Shown: one piece after another, positions 49,573 through 58,106 of the stretch
Layout of the letters: every line of letters starts with the position of its first letter
Numbering within the stretch: the first letter of the stretch is position 1
Assembly (NCBI RefSeq): GCF_943590815.1
Contig: NZ_CALSBS010000001.1
Span: 248,001-312,000 of the forward strand
Reading direction: 5' to 3'
DNA: 64,000 bases
Source: Pseudocitrobacter vendiensis
Lineage (GTDB): Bacteria; Pseudomonadota; Gammaproteobacteria; Enterobacterales; Enterobacteriaceae
The notes under the pieces: model-generated
Databases searched by the model: none
Told to the model about the DNA's origin: nothing
Seen by the model: only the letters and a program-made list of their open reading frames with translations
Translations under genes and position numbers: made by a program

Positions 49573-51942
49573 CTATTCCGCGAGTTTCCACGCGTCAATT
49601 AACTGACCGTTGACGCGCAGCTGGCGTTTCTCATCCTTCGGCAGAGAAATTGTTAACGTTTTCCACGCCGGGCGATAATCACCACGGGAGTTGATGTTCA
49701 GGTTAATAGTTGTGCCATCGCACACCATCTCCCATTCTACCCACAGCGCATTCCCGTTCTGATAACCCCACGATTCGCCATCATCTTCAAACAGCAGGCC
49801 GGATGTGGTGCCCACACCTTTTACCGGGAAGAGTTTCAGTTCACGCGTATCATCGTCTTTGGCGCTGACAAAGCTAATGCGCTCGCTAAACGGCAGGGCG
49901 GCCCCGGCGCGAACCAGCAGCGGCAATTTTTCCAGCGGTGCATCACGCGTAATCCACTGGCCGCTGCTAAACCACTCGCCGGTGTAAAAATCGTACCAGC
50001 CGGTTTCGTTATCAGGAAGCCAGACGCGGCGCTCGCGCTGGCCGGGTTCAACCACGCTTGCTACCAGTAAATCACGCCCAAGCAGGAAGTCATCACACTC
50101 CTCGAACGTTTGTGCGTCGTGCTCGTGGTCGAGGAACGTCGGGCGCAGCATCGGTTCGTCGTCTGCGTGAGACTGCCACAGCAGGGTGTAGAAGTAGGGC
50201 AGCAGACGATAGCGCAGTTCAATGGCGCTGCGGATAGCTGGGGTAATCGCCGGATACATCCACGGCTCGTTTACCGTGTGATCGTCATTCCATGAGTGAA
50301 TGGTAAAGCGAGGATGCATCACGCCGTTCTGAACCCAGCGTACAAACAGTTCCGGATCCGGTTTATCGCCGGAGAAGCCACCGACGTCATGGCCCAGGTT
50401 ATAGAGGCCAGAAAGGCTCATCCCCAGCCCCATCCGCGTGTTATAGCGTAGGGTGTCCCAGTTGGTGCGGTTATCGCCGCTCCAGGTTTGCACGTAGCGC
50501 TGCATGCCCGCACAGCCTGAGCGAGAGATAAGATAAGGGCGCTTGTTCGGCGCAAACTGCTGCTGCGCTTCCAGCGAGGCGCGCATCATCAGCAGCGGCA
50601 TCACCGGGCGGATGTGTTTGATGGCAATCTGCTGGCCGAAGCCGTGACAGCGCGCTTCCCCGTCCCACACTTCAAATTCGTTATTGTCATTCCAGGTGGA
50701 ATCGATCCCCATCTCCAGCAACTGGGTGGTGACGCCGTCTTTCCACCAGTTAACGGTTTGTGGGTTGGTGAAGTCGAGGTGGGAACCTTCGTCATCCCAG
50801 AAACTGGAGCGCTCCGGCGCATCGCTTTCTGAATCACCAATAAACAACCCTTTTGCCGCCACCTCTTCATAACGCGGATGATCCTGCAACAGACACGGTT
50901 TGATGTTGGCCGCCAGATGCTGCCCGGCATCGTGAAACGCCTGGCTCATCACTTTCGGCTGCGGCACCTTGTCATAGTTCCAGTTGAAGACGTAGCGCTT
51001 ACCGTTGATCGAGGTATAGCCGGATGAAAGCTGGAACGAGTCGCACGGAATAGCGTGCTCGTCGCACAGGCGGATAAAGTTCATCAGCTGATTTTGCGCA
51101 TCCGGCGCATCGGTGTAATGCATGGTGGAACCGCTGTAACCCAGGCTCCATTTCGGCCCGAACAGCGTTTTCCCGGTCAGGCGCACAAATGCTTTGGTGA
51201 CGTCGAGCACGCGCTCGCCGGTAAAGATGTAGTAATCGATATCGCCCGCTTCCGCCTGCCAGCGACGGTACGCGGTGTGATAGTTATCGATCTCATTACC
51301 GAGGTCCAGCCAGCAGCTGCTCAGATTGTCGTAAAACAGGCCGAAACTGATATCATCGCGGCGCGTGATGGTGAACGGAATATGTTTATAGAGTGGGTCG
51401 GTACTGATGGCGTTATAGCCCATCGCGTCCAGGTTACGCATCTCATAGCGTTTACCGTTGCGTTGCAGGTCGCCCGCTTTATCACCGAGCCCATAAAAAC
51501 GCTCACCTTTGCGACGGCTTTGATAGTGCGCCACGCCGTCGCCGTGGGCGTTCAGCAGATAGGCGCTGGTGGGGCGATCGTTGACTAACGGCTGCCATTC
51601 GCCTTCGGCATTGCGATAGTGCCACTCCAGCCACAACGGCTGGTGGACGGTCGCGCGCAGGGAGTCGGTGGCGACGATGACGGTGCCATCCTGCTCGGTC
51701 AGCGTCCAGCCGGGCAGGGTAAAGCCGTTGAGGTCTTCGCGTTGTCGGCCTTCCCATGGCACGTCCTGTTGCGGAGCGATGCTCCAGGTTCTGTCCAGCG
51801 ACAGCTCGCCTTTGCGTTTAATCAGCACGCGGAACAGCGTGTCTTCCAGCACGTACAAACACAGGGTGTGCTGGTCATCGACCAGCAGTTCAATGTGGTG
51901 GTCAGATTGCTTTTGCAGGGTCCAGTTTTTCAACGTTTTCAT
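49573..51942 (-). CDS. GH31 alpha-glycosidase (alpha-glucosidase/alpha-xylosidase type)
   Basis: Glycoside hydrolase family 31, about 789 residues. N-terminal beta-sandwich, then the (beta/alpha)8 barrel with catalytic nucleophile in GIDSTWNDNNE (about D419) and acid/base in WSGDNRTNW (about D490), plus C-terminal beta domains. The start is placed at an ATG 14 bases after the transporter stop; an in-frame GTG four codons earlier is possible. The substrate is not evident: GH31 covers alpha-glucosidases, alpha-xylosidases and sulfoquinovosidases. The sulfoquinovosidase-specific motifs were not recognised. Co-transcribed with an MFS transporter. Confidence 0.87.
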   Translation of the reverse strand: MKTLKNWTLQKQSDHHIELLVDDQHTLCLYVLEDTLFRVLIKRKGELSLDRTWSIAPQQDVPWEGRQREDLNGFTLPGWTLTEQDGTVIVATDSLRATVHQPLWLEWHYRNAEGEWQPLVNDRPTSAYLLNAHGDGVAHYQSRRKGERFYGLGDKAGDLQRNGKRYEMRNLDAMGYNAISTDPLYKHIPFTITRRDDISFGLFYDNLSSCWLDLGNEIDNYHTAYRRWQAEAGDIDYYIFTGERVLDVTKAFVRLTGKTLFGPKWSLGYSGSTMHYTDAPDAQNQLMNFIRLCDEHAIPCDSFQLSSGYTSINGKRYVFNWNYDKVPQPKVMSQAFHDAGQHLAANIKPCLLQDHPRYEEVAAKGLFIGDSESDAPERSSFWDDEGSHLDFTNPQTVNWWKDGVTTQLLEMGIDSTWNDNNEFEVWDGEARCHGFGQQIAIKHIRPVMPLLMMRASLEAQQQFAPNKRPYLISRSGCAGMQRYVQTWSGDNRTNWDTLRYNTRMGLGMSLSGLYNLGHDVGGFSGDKPDPELFVRWVQNGVMHPRFTIHSWNDDHTVNEPWMYPAITPAIRSAIELRYRLLPYFYTLLWQSHADDEPMLRPTFLDHEHDAQTFEECDDFLLGRDLLVASVVEPGQRERRVWLPDNETGWYDFYTGEWFSSGQWITRDAPLEKLPLLVRAGAALPFSERISFVSAKDDDTRELKLFPVKGVGTTSGLLFEDDGESWGYQNGNALWVEWEMVCDGTTINLNINSRGDYRPAWKTLTISLPKDEKRQLRVNGQLIDAWKLAE

Positions 51943-51956
51943 TTTTACATCCACTC

Positions 51957-53258
51957 TCAGGCGCGTTTAGCGCGACGTTCAGCAATAAATGCCACCAGGA
52001 AACAGGCGCCGATCAGGTCGAAGAAACCCATGGCGACAAACAGCGGGTTGAAGCCGATTTTGTCGGCGGTCACCCCGATAATCAGGGAAAAGAGGAAGCT
52101 GGCGATCCAGGCCGCCGAGCCGCGCATACCGTTAACGGTTGCCATTTGGCCTTTATCGAAAGACTCCACCACCAGCGCGCTGAGCATGCAGGAGATGATC
52201 TGGTGGCCGAAGCCGCCGATGGACATCAGCACCACGGCAATAATCGGATCTTTAGTGAAGGCGACTACCGCCAGCGAAATCATCATAAAAGCGCCGGTAA
52301 CGGAGCTGGCGACGGTCGAGTTGACGCGGGAGCAGCCAAACAGACGCGTATAAAGGCGGGTTAAATAGCCGCTCGCCACGCTGCCGAGGTCTGCCGCCAG
52401 GAACGGCAGCCAGGCGAACAGGGCGATCTGCTTGAGATCCATGTTGTACTGTTTTGCGAAGTAGAGCGGCATCCAGAAGCTGAACACGGCCCAGGCCGGT
52501 TCGGCCATAAATGCCGGGATGGCGATACCGTAAAAACGTTTGTTTTTACCGACGGTTTTCAGCGCGGTTAAGAAGGGAAGCTTCACCGGCGGCGCTTCGT
52601 TATCCTGGCGGATGTATTCCAGCTCGCTCTTGCTCAGATTCGGGTGCTTGTCAGGGTTATGGTAGAACGCCCACCACAGCACAACCCACAGCATCGCCAG
52701 CACGCCGGTAAACATAAACGCGCCCTGCCAGCCAAATGATGCGTGCGCAAAATAGATAATCGGTGGCGCCAGCATCGCGCCAATAGAGAAGCCCACCCCC
52801 GCCCAGCCAGAGGCAATCGGGCGCTCGGTTTTCGGGAACCATTCGCCGATGGTTTTGGCGTTGGCGGGTGTCGCTGCGGCTTCCGCGCCCCCCATGAAGA
52901 AGCGCAGAATCGCCAGATGCAGCCAGCTCCCGGCCCCGGCGTGCAGCAGGCAGGCCAGCCCCCACAGGGAGGCGCAAATCATAAAGCCGAGCTTCAGGCC
53001 GATAACGTCGATCAACCATCCGCACAGCGGCTGGAAGAGGGTATAGGCAATCTGGAACGCGCCGACGATCCAGGAGTATTGCTCGGTGGTGATGCCGAGG
53101 CTGGTTTTCAGCTCGGGAGCCAGAATACCCAGCGAATTACGGGTGATGTAGTTGACGGTTACGCCAAGTAAAAACAAGATCAGCATCCACCAGCGCAGGT
53201 TTTTCACCACCCGACGGGTTTTGCTGACGGTCATATCGTTATTGATGCCCTGACTCAT
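51957..53258 (-). CDS. MFS transporter, ACS (ExuT/GudP-like) family
   Basis: 433-residue major facilitator with 12 helices. It has the family features NYITRNSLGILAPELKTSLGIT, GWLIDVIGLKLGFM and RFFMGGAEAAATPANAKTIGEWFPKTERP, which place it in the anion:cation symporter group that carries hexuronates and other acidic sugars. The ATG at 53258 has GGAG six bases upstream; earlier in-frame codons are unlikely. Upstream of and co-transcribed with the GH31 gene, so it probably imports that enzyme's substrate, perhaps an acidic or modified alpha-glycoside. Confidence 0.87.
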   Translation of the reverse strand: MSQGINNDMTVSKTRRVVKNLRWWMLILFLLGVTVNYITRNSLGILAPELKTSLGITTEQYSWIVGAFQIAYTLFQPLCGWLIDVIGLKLGFMICASLWGLACLLHAGAGSWLHLAILRFFMGGAEAAATPANAKTIGEWFPKTERPIASGWAGVGFSIGAMLAPPIIYFAHASFGWQGAFMFTGVLAMLWVVLWWAFYHNPDKHPNLSKSELEYIRQDNEAPPVKLPFLTALKTVGKNKRFYGIAIPAFMAEPAWAVFSFWMPLYFAKQYNMDLKQIALFAWLPFLAADLGSVASGYLTRLYTRLFGCSRVNSTVASSVTGAFMMISLAVVAFTKDPIIAVVLMSIGGFGHQIISCMLSALVVESFDKGQMATVNGMRGSAAWIASFLFSLIIGVTADKIGFNPLFVAMGFFDLIGACFLVAFIAERRAKRA

Positions 53259-53557
53259 AGGGAGCTCCACAGAATTTTGTAGGGAAAGGTGGGGCAACTC
53301 CGTGGAGAGTTATCACACCAATCTAATTAACCTTCTGATATCTATATTTATTAGTTTTAGACACTTCCGCTATTCTTGTATGGAAGTTGTTCTACCAATT
53401 CAGACTAAGAGACAAAAAAAGCCAGGGAAAGCGGGTTTTGTGCACGTTTTTTCATGAGTGGCTGAGTTACATTATGAATGACTTTCTCAGGCCTTATGAC
53501 ATAGGGTTTCTGCCTTATGAAAATTCTTTCATTCGCGAATTTGAATCGGATCACAAA

Positions 53558-54661
53558 ATGGAAAAGAAGCTGAAAATCGCCGAAATTGCCCGGCGCACCG
53601 GGCTTTCCGCCAGCACTGTTTCGCGTGTGCTGGCGGGAAAAGCCAACACCAGCCCGCGCGCGCGTGAACTCGTACTGAACACGGCGCGTGAACTGGGGGT
53701 AATGGATGGAATGGCGGCGGGACGTTTGCTGCTCAACAGCCTGATGGTTTTCGCGCCCCCGCGTGCCTTCGACGAACGTTCGGATATCTTTTACTACCGC
53801 GTGATCCAGAGCATCAGCAAAGCGCTTGCCCCGCACGAAGTCCGCCTGCGCTATTGTCCGCTGGAAGAAAATGACAGCGACCCGACGCTGTTTCTCTCAA
53901 GGATGAATGAAGCGGAAACGCAGGCGGCGATCCTGCTCGGTATTGATGATCCGCATATCCACGATCTGGCCGCCGATCTTGGCAAACCTTGCGTGTTGAT
54001 CAACTGTCGCGATGAGCGCATGCGTTTGCCGGCGATCGCCCCGGATCACCGTATGATTGGCGCATTTGCTGCACGCTATTTGTTTGAAATGGGTCATCGG
54101 GAAGTGCTGAATGTGATGTGCCTGCGCCGTTACACCATGGAACAGCGGCTGGCTGGCATTCGTGAGTCCTGGGCGCAGCATAATCTGCATTTTCAGCACC
54201 ACAGAGATCTGCTTAATATCAACAGTTTCAGTGCCAAAGCCACGGAAGAGCGCGTGGGGGAGTGGCTGGATGCACATAAAGGGCAAAACCTGCCGACAGC
54301 GTTTCTGGTGGGAAGTGATTTTATGGCTGCCGGGACCATTAATGCGCTGCGTCTGCACGGCTTGCGCGTGCCGCAGGACATCTCGGTGATGAGTATTGAT
54401 GGCTTTAATCTGGCGGCCATCGAAGATGTTCCGCTGACCGCAGTACACGTCCCCCGTGATGAGTTGGGCAGTGAAGCGGTGCAGATGCTGCAACAACGGT
54501 TGATTCGCCCGGATGCGCCGGTCGGTTCGCTGCTGCTACATGGGCGCTTAGTTGTGCGGGAATCGGTGCGGCGAGTGCGCCCCGGAAAAATGCACACCGC
54601 CGTCGATCGTGAAGGGCTCTACGATAATCAGGCTTCCATGCCCAGCGCCCGTCTGCCGTGA
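53558..54661 (+). CDS. LacI-family transcriptional regulator
   Basis: 367 residues with an N-terminal LacI HTH (KIAEIARRTGLSASTVSRVLAGKANTSPRARELVL) and a periplasmic-binding-protein-like effector domain (FLVGSDFMAAGTINALRLHGLRVPQDISVMSIDGF, DELGSEAV). Start at 53558 chosen because the HTH normally begins within ten residues of the N-terminus; the reading frame extends upstream to 53387, and ATG 53474 cannot be excluded. Divergent from the MFS-GH31 pair, which it likely controls. Its end overlaps ybiU by 34 bases. A palindrome ATTCGCGAAT (53531-53540) with central CG just before the start is a possible operator. Confidence 0.85.
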   Translation: MEKKLKIAEIARRTGLSASTVSRVLAGKANTSPRARELVLNTARELGVMDGMAAGRLLLNSLMVFAPPRAFDERSDIFYYRVIQSISKALAPHEVRLRYCPLEENDSDPTLFLSRMNEAETQAAILLGIDDPHIHDLAADLGKPCVLINCRDERMRLPAIAPDHRMIGAFAARYLFEMGHREVLNVMCLRRYTMEQRLAGIRESWAQHNLHFQHHRDLLNINSFSAKATEERVGEWLDAHKGQNLPTAFLVGSDFMAAGTINALRLHGLRVPQDISVMSIDGFNLAAIEDVPLTAVHVPRDELGSEAVQMLQQRLIRPDAPVGSLLLHGRLVVRESVRRVRPGKMHTAVDREGLYDNQASMPSARLP

Positions 54662-55893
54662 ATATTCAGGTCGCTAAGGGTAAAGCGGCCCTCCCAGTTG
54701 ACCTCGTAGTCTTCGCGCGGGAAATCGCCCGGCGAAGTACCTTTCTCCAGTGCTGCCCGCACTTTATGGGCGTAGGCGAGGTTTTTCTCACACATGGGCG
54801 CGGCGGGAATGTACATCACGTTGCCCCAGCCTTGCTGATTTTCCACAGGCGCGACGGCGTGAATAACATCGCAGTGCCACCATACCGAATCACCGGCCTC
54901 CACTGCCGGTATTGACGTCAGCGCCTTGATAAGCAATGGATGCCATTTTTCGGAAATTGGCAATACTCTGCCTGGCGCGACGCCACACAGCTCATCTTCC
55001 GGCACATCATCAAGCAGCGGACGCAGCAGCACGTAAGCCATCGCTTCCGGGATTGGCACTACGTGGAGCAGGCCTTGATCGGCAATCATATCCGAGAGCG
55101 CGGTCCAGCCCTGGAAGGTGCGGAAGACGGAGCATTTGGTGGTGTTATCGACGGTGTACTCTTCCACATCAGTACGGTGCGCCGCATTCCATGGATCGTA
55201 TTCGTCAATCCTGCCGTTAAACACATTGGCAAACACCTGCTGATAAGCGGGCAGCAACCAGCGTTCCAGCGCGCCGGAATCCGTATGTGCGCCCAGACCT
55301 TTCGAGGTGGTGCCCGGCGGGCGGCGGCGGATGCGATCCGGATAAATCACGCTGACGTCCGGGTTAAACCACTGTTTGCCATCACTCTCGACCTGCCAGA
55401 GGCGGTTCAGGAACGACTGCACGGCGGCCATATTGTTGCTCTGTCGGGCTTGCATTTGCGCCTGCGACCAGTAGATCGGGTAGATTTCCGGGCGCGACGC
55501 TTCCAGCGAGCCGAAGAAGCTGTCGCCAGGGCCTTTGTAGATATCATCAAAGTGGTTGGCATCCAGATAATCCAGCATGGCGCGATCCCACGCCAGCGCC
55601 TGCTCACGCGGGAAGTGACCTTTGATCACCGCACAACCGCGTCGCTTGATCTCTTCGCGTGTTGCGTCGCTGACGCTACCCGATGCAATTTCAGAAAAAG
55701 GGATCTCCGGCCATATCGGCAGACCCTGCGCTTTTCGAGCCTCAATATCTGCAACACGGGCTTCAATTTTTGCGGTCAGCTTATCGAAAACCTGCTGTAC
55801 GTCGCCGAGTTGAGCACGCAGCGCGGTTTTCATCTGGCGGATAGCCATTTGGGGATTATCGGGCAGCGTGTCGTGGGTAAAGGTAAGAGCCAT
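54628..55893 (-). CDS. ybiU: YbiU, DUF1479 putative oxygenase
   Basis: 421 residues, same as E. coli YbiU, of the DUF1479 family with a cupin/2-oxoglutarate-oxygenase-like fold. Candidate iron ligands are GLGAHTDSGALERW (H-x-D) and WHCDVIHAVAP (distal His). The conserved IYPDRIRRRPPGTTSKG and NVMYIPAAPMCEKN stretches are nearly identical to E. coli. Physiological role unknown. Start MALTFTHD at 55893 with GAGG five bases upstream. A CTTTC-N4-GAAAG element lies just upstream. Confidence 0.93.
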   Translation of the reverse strand: MALTFTHDTLPDNPQMAIRQMKTALRAQLGDVQQVFDKLTAKIEARVADIEARKAQGLPIWPEIPFSEIASGSVSDATREEIKRRGCAVIKGHFPREQALAWDRAMLDYLDANHFDDIYKGPGDSFFGSLEASRPEIYPIYWSQAQMQARQSNNMAAVQSFLNRLWQVESDGKQWFNPDVSVIYPDRIRRRPPGTTSKGLGAHTDSGALERWLLPAYQQVFANVFNGRIDEYDPWNAAHRTDVEEYTVDNTTKCSVFRTFQGWTALSDMIADQGLLHVVPIPEAMAYVLLRPLLDDVPEDELCGVAPGRVLPISEKWHPLLIKALTSIPAVEAGDSVWWHCDVIHAVAPVENQQGWGNVMYIPAAPMCEKNLAYAHKVRAALEKGTSPGDFPREDYEVNWEGRFTLSDLNIHGRRALGMEA

Positions 55894-55906
55894 ATCAACC
55901 TCGCAA

Positions 55907-55922
55907 TCTTTCATTCGAAAGT
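55907..55922 (-). promoter_or_regulatory. CTTTC-N4-GAAAG element before ybiU
   Basis: TCTTTC-ATTC-GAAAGT on the plus strand, 13 bases upstream of the ybiU start. Related inverted repeats precede ybiV and pflE. Proposed operator of an unidentified regulator; seen as sequence similarity only. Confidence 0.5.
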
Positions 55923-56004
55923 AAAAATGATTACAAGTGATACTTTAAGTTAAAAATAAGTTAATGCAAGTTTAAACTGTTGCTGGCTGATTCGGCAGGG
56001 ATCG

Positions 56005-56037
56005 GTAGGCCGGATAAGGCAAAGCTGTTATCCGGCA
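56005..56037. repeat. Single REP element
   Basis: One REP palindrome (GTAGGCCGGATAAGGC / GTTATCCGGC) between ybiU and ybiV. Confidence 0.8.
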
Positions 56038-56055
56038 ATATACGAGGGCGCAGGT

Positions 56056-56871
56056 TTACGCCTGGAAGGGACCGGTTTTGTCCAGCACGGCCTGAATAAC
56101 ATTTAACGCGCCGTGATGGTTGTTATCATCCGTTTGATAATCGGCAATCGATTTAATGCTCTCGGCCGCATTTTCCATCGCAAACGCGTATTTCACCAGC
56201 TTCAGCATCTCGGCATCGTTGCCGCTGTCGCCAATGGCTACGCATGCCTGCGGGGAGATATCCCAACGCTTGAGCAGACGGCTGATGCCGTTGGCTTTGT
56301 GAAGGCCAGGAATAATCAGATCGATAAAGCCAAAGCCGCTGGTGACCGGCTTCATCACACCGTCAAGGGCGATGCGCAGTTTATCAATCAGCACAGGAAT
56401 CTGTTCATCGGGCAAGTTGAGCGAGAATTTAAACAGCTTATCGTCGATATCCGTATAACGGGCGACGCGCTTGAGGCGGTAGTAGTGCTTTGACATCAGC
56501 GCCACAAACTCATCGGGCGCGTTTTCGCTGACATACGCGCTTTCCAGACCGCAGGCCACAAAGTTGAGCGTTTTATCCTTCAGCAGCTCGCCAATCACGG
56601 TTTGCGATTCGTGATGGGTCAGTTCACCGTGGAAAAGCTGTTGCCCGTGCTCATACACCAGCGCGCCGTTTTCAGCGACGAAAGAGATGCGGTTCTGGAT
56701 TTCCGGGAAGAAGGTGATGAGCTGGTAATACTGATTACCGCTGGCAACGACGAACTCAATGCCACGCTGTTGAAGCTGTTCAAACTGCGCCAGAAAACGG
56801 TCACGATCGTACTTTTTGGCGTCATTAAGAAAAGTTCCGTCCATATCGGTGACGATAACTTTAACGGTCAT
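56056..56871 (-). CDS. ybiV: HAD-superfamily sugar phosphatase YbiV
   Basis: Cof-type HAD phosphatase, 271 residues as E. coli YbiV (SupH). Motif I DMDGTFL, motif II VVASGNQ, motif III lysine in [16 protein letters not shown], motif [15 protein letters not shown]. It dephosphorylates sugar phosphates such as fructose-1-phosphate, ribose-5-phosphate and glucose-6-phosphate in vitro. ATG at 56871 with AGGAG eight bases upstream. Shares an upstream element with ybiU and pflE. Confidence 0.94.
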   Translation of the reverse strand: MTVKVIVTDMDGTFLNDAKKYDRDRFLAQFEQLQQRGIEFVVASGNQYYQLITFFPEIQNRISFVAENGALVYEHGQQLFHGELTHHESQTVIGELLKDKTLNFVACGLESAYVSENAPDEFVALMSKHYYRLKRVARYTDIDDKLFKFSLNLPDEQIPVLIDKLRIALDGVMKPVTSGFGFIDLIIPGLHKANGISRLLKRWDISPQACVAIGDSGNDAEMLKLVKYAFAMENAAESIKSIADYQTDDNNHHGALNVIQAVLDKTGPFQA

Positions 56872-56938
56872 ACTCAGTGCTCCTGATGTAACTGCGACCA
56901 GAAACATTCTAATTACAATGTGACCGAAACCACAAATT

Positions 56939-56954
56939 TATTTCATATGAAAGT
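56939..56954 (-). promoter_or_regulatory. TTTC-N4-GAAAG element before ybiV
   Basis: TATTTC-ATAT-GAAAGT, 67 bases upstream of the ybiV start. Weaker left arm than the copies at ybiU and pflE. Confidence 0.4.
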
Positions 56955-56967
56955 ATGAGGGTGTGGG

Positions 56968-57858
56968 TTAATGTGCTTGTTGTTGCAATTCCTCCACCGC
57001 CACGCCGGTTATCGCACTGACTTTTTCACGATCGAGGCCTTCTTTGAGCAACGTTTGTGCGATGCGTTGCGCGGCGATTCGCTGGCCTTCTTCACGACCT
57101 TTCTGCTCAAGCTGTTCCGCAATTGTCATCAGAGTCTCCCTGTGCTTTGGCGCTCGCTGCGCCAGTTTCTCCAGCAGTGCGCTACAGTTCTCGGTATTGC
57201 CTTCCACGAACATATAGCTCACCAACGCTTTTAACTGCGTTTCCGTAGTGTATCCCAACAGCAAAAGGGTCACCAGTTGCTCAAGCAAACCTGAGAGGTC
57301 GCGCTGGCGAATATGTTTTTGTAGCAGCTCGAGCAGCGCCATTCTCCGGTGCTGCATGATGTCGTCATCCGGTGTGATAGTGATATCCACCAGCGGGAAG
57401 GCATTGTAGAAAACCTGGCGTGCCAGGTCGGGATCGTCAAACTCGTTAATCCAGTCCATTGAATGGGGATAGGGGCTTTCCTCGCCGTGATAAAACAGAA
57501 TCGGAATGACCAGTGGAATAGTTTTATGGCCGATATCCAGATGACGTTGCATCGCCGCGATGGCGTAGCGCATCAGGCGAAAAGCCATATGATCGTCCGG
57601 CGAGCTTTGGTGTTCGATGATGACGTAAATATAGCCTGCACCGTTCCCGGTTTGCAGAGAGTAGAGCACATCGGAATAGCGCGAGCGCAGTTTTTCATCG
57701 AGAAAACTTTCGGGCTCGAGCTTAAGCGTATCGAGGTTGCAGTGGGGGCGTAAAAAGGGTGGCAGATGCGCTTCAAGAAAGTCGCGCGCGGTTTCACCGT
57801 GACGCAAAAACGTTTTGAAAATCGCATCATGAGGTGTAGCGGGAAATTTGGTTTTCAT
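56968..57858 (-). CDS. Rpn-family recombination-promoting nuclease/putative transposase
   Basis: 296 residues of the YhgA-like/Rpn family (PD-(D/E)xK nuclease fold). N-terminal PHDAIFKTFLRHGETARDFLEAHLP, nuclease residues in RYSDVLYSLQ (D) and YVIIEHQSSPDDHMAFRLMRY (E-x-Q), and a C-terminal helical tail (EQLEQKGREEGQRIAAQ). E. coli Rpn proteins are DNA endonucleases that raise RecA-independent recombination; the genes are scattered singly and appear mobile. The start at 57858 is conventional for the family. It sits between ybiV and pflF, which are neighbours in E. coli K-12. Confidence 0.86.
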   Translation of the reverse strand: MKTKFPATPHDAIFKTFLRHGETARDFLEAHLPPFLRPHCNLDTLKLEPESFLDEKLRSRYSDVLYSLQTGNGAGYIYVIIEHQSSPDDHMAFRLMRYAIAAMQRHLDIGHKTIPLVIPILFYHGEESPYPHSMDWINEFDDPDLARQVFYNAFPLVDITITPDDDIMQHRRMALLELLQKHIRQRDLSGLLEQLVTLLLLGYTTETQLKALVSYMFVEGNTENCSALLEKLAQRAPKHRETLMTIAEQLEQKGREEGQRIAAQRIAQTLLKEGLDREKVSAITGVAVEELQQQAH

Positions 57859-57970
57859 GGCTGTCCGTGCCGGTTGTTGAAGATGGGCGGACTGTAGCAC
57901 TCGTGAAATGATATGTGTTTTTGGCGTGATTATCCTGCGAGGCGACTCGGAAAACGGCCCCGTAAGACGT

Positions 57971-57994
57971 AAAAAAGCCGGGTTTCCCCGGCTT
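57971..57994 (-). terminator. pflEF terminator
   Basis: AAGCCGGG / CCCGGCTT stem with T-run on the minus strand (six T). It is placed beyond a BIME downstream of pflF. Confidence 0.82.
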
Positions 57995-58002
57995 AAAACA
58001 TT

Positions 58003-58101
58003 GCCTGATGCGCTGCGCTTATCAGGCCTACAAAGATTCTGCAATATATTGAATTGGCAGTATTTTGAAGGCCGGATGAGGCGTTTGCGCCGCATCCGGC
58101 A
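58003..58101. repeat. BIME downstream of pflF
   Basis: Two REP units (GCCTGATGCGCTGCGCTTATC and GGCCGGATGAGGCGTTTGCG) flanking a 40-base AT-rich spacer. Confidence 0.85.
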
Positions 58102-58106
58102 AGGGC

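Noticed and set aside
53359-53395. Imperfect inverted repeat ACTTCC-N13-GGAAGT between the MFS and LacI genes as an operator
   Set aside because: Arms are short with a long spacer and no central CG; support is too weak to list as a site.
54940-55953. Long frame (337 aa) opposite ybiU
   Set aside because: ybiU on the other strand is conserved at the protein level; the antisense frame has no recognisable domain and is a codon-bias mirror.
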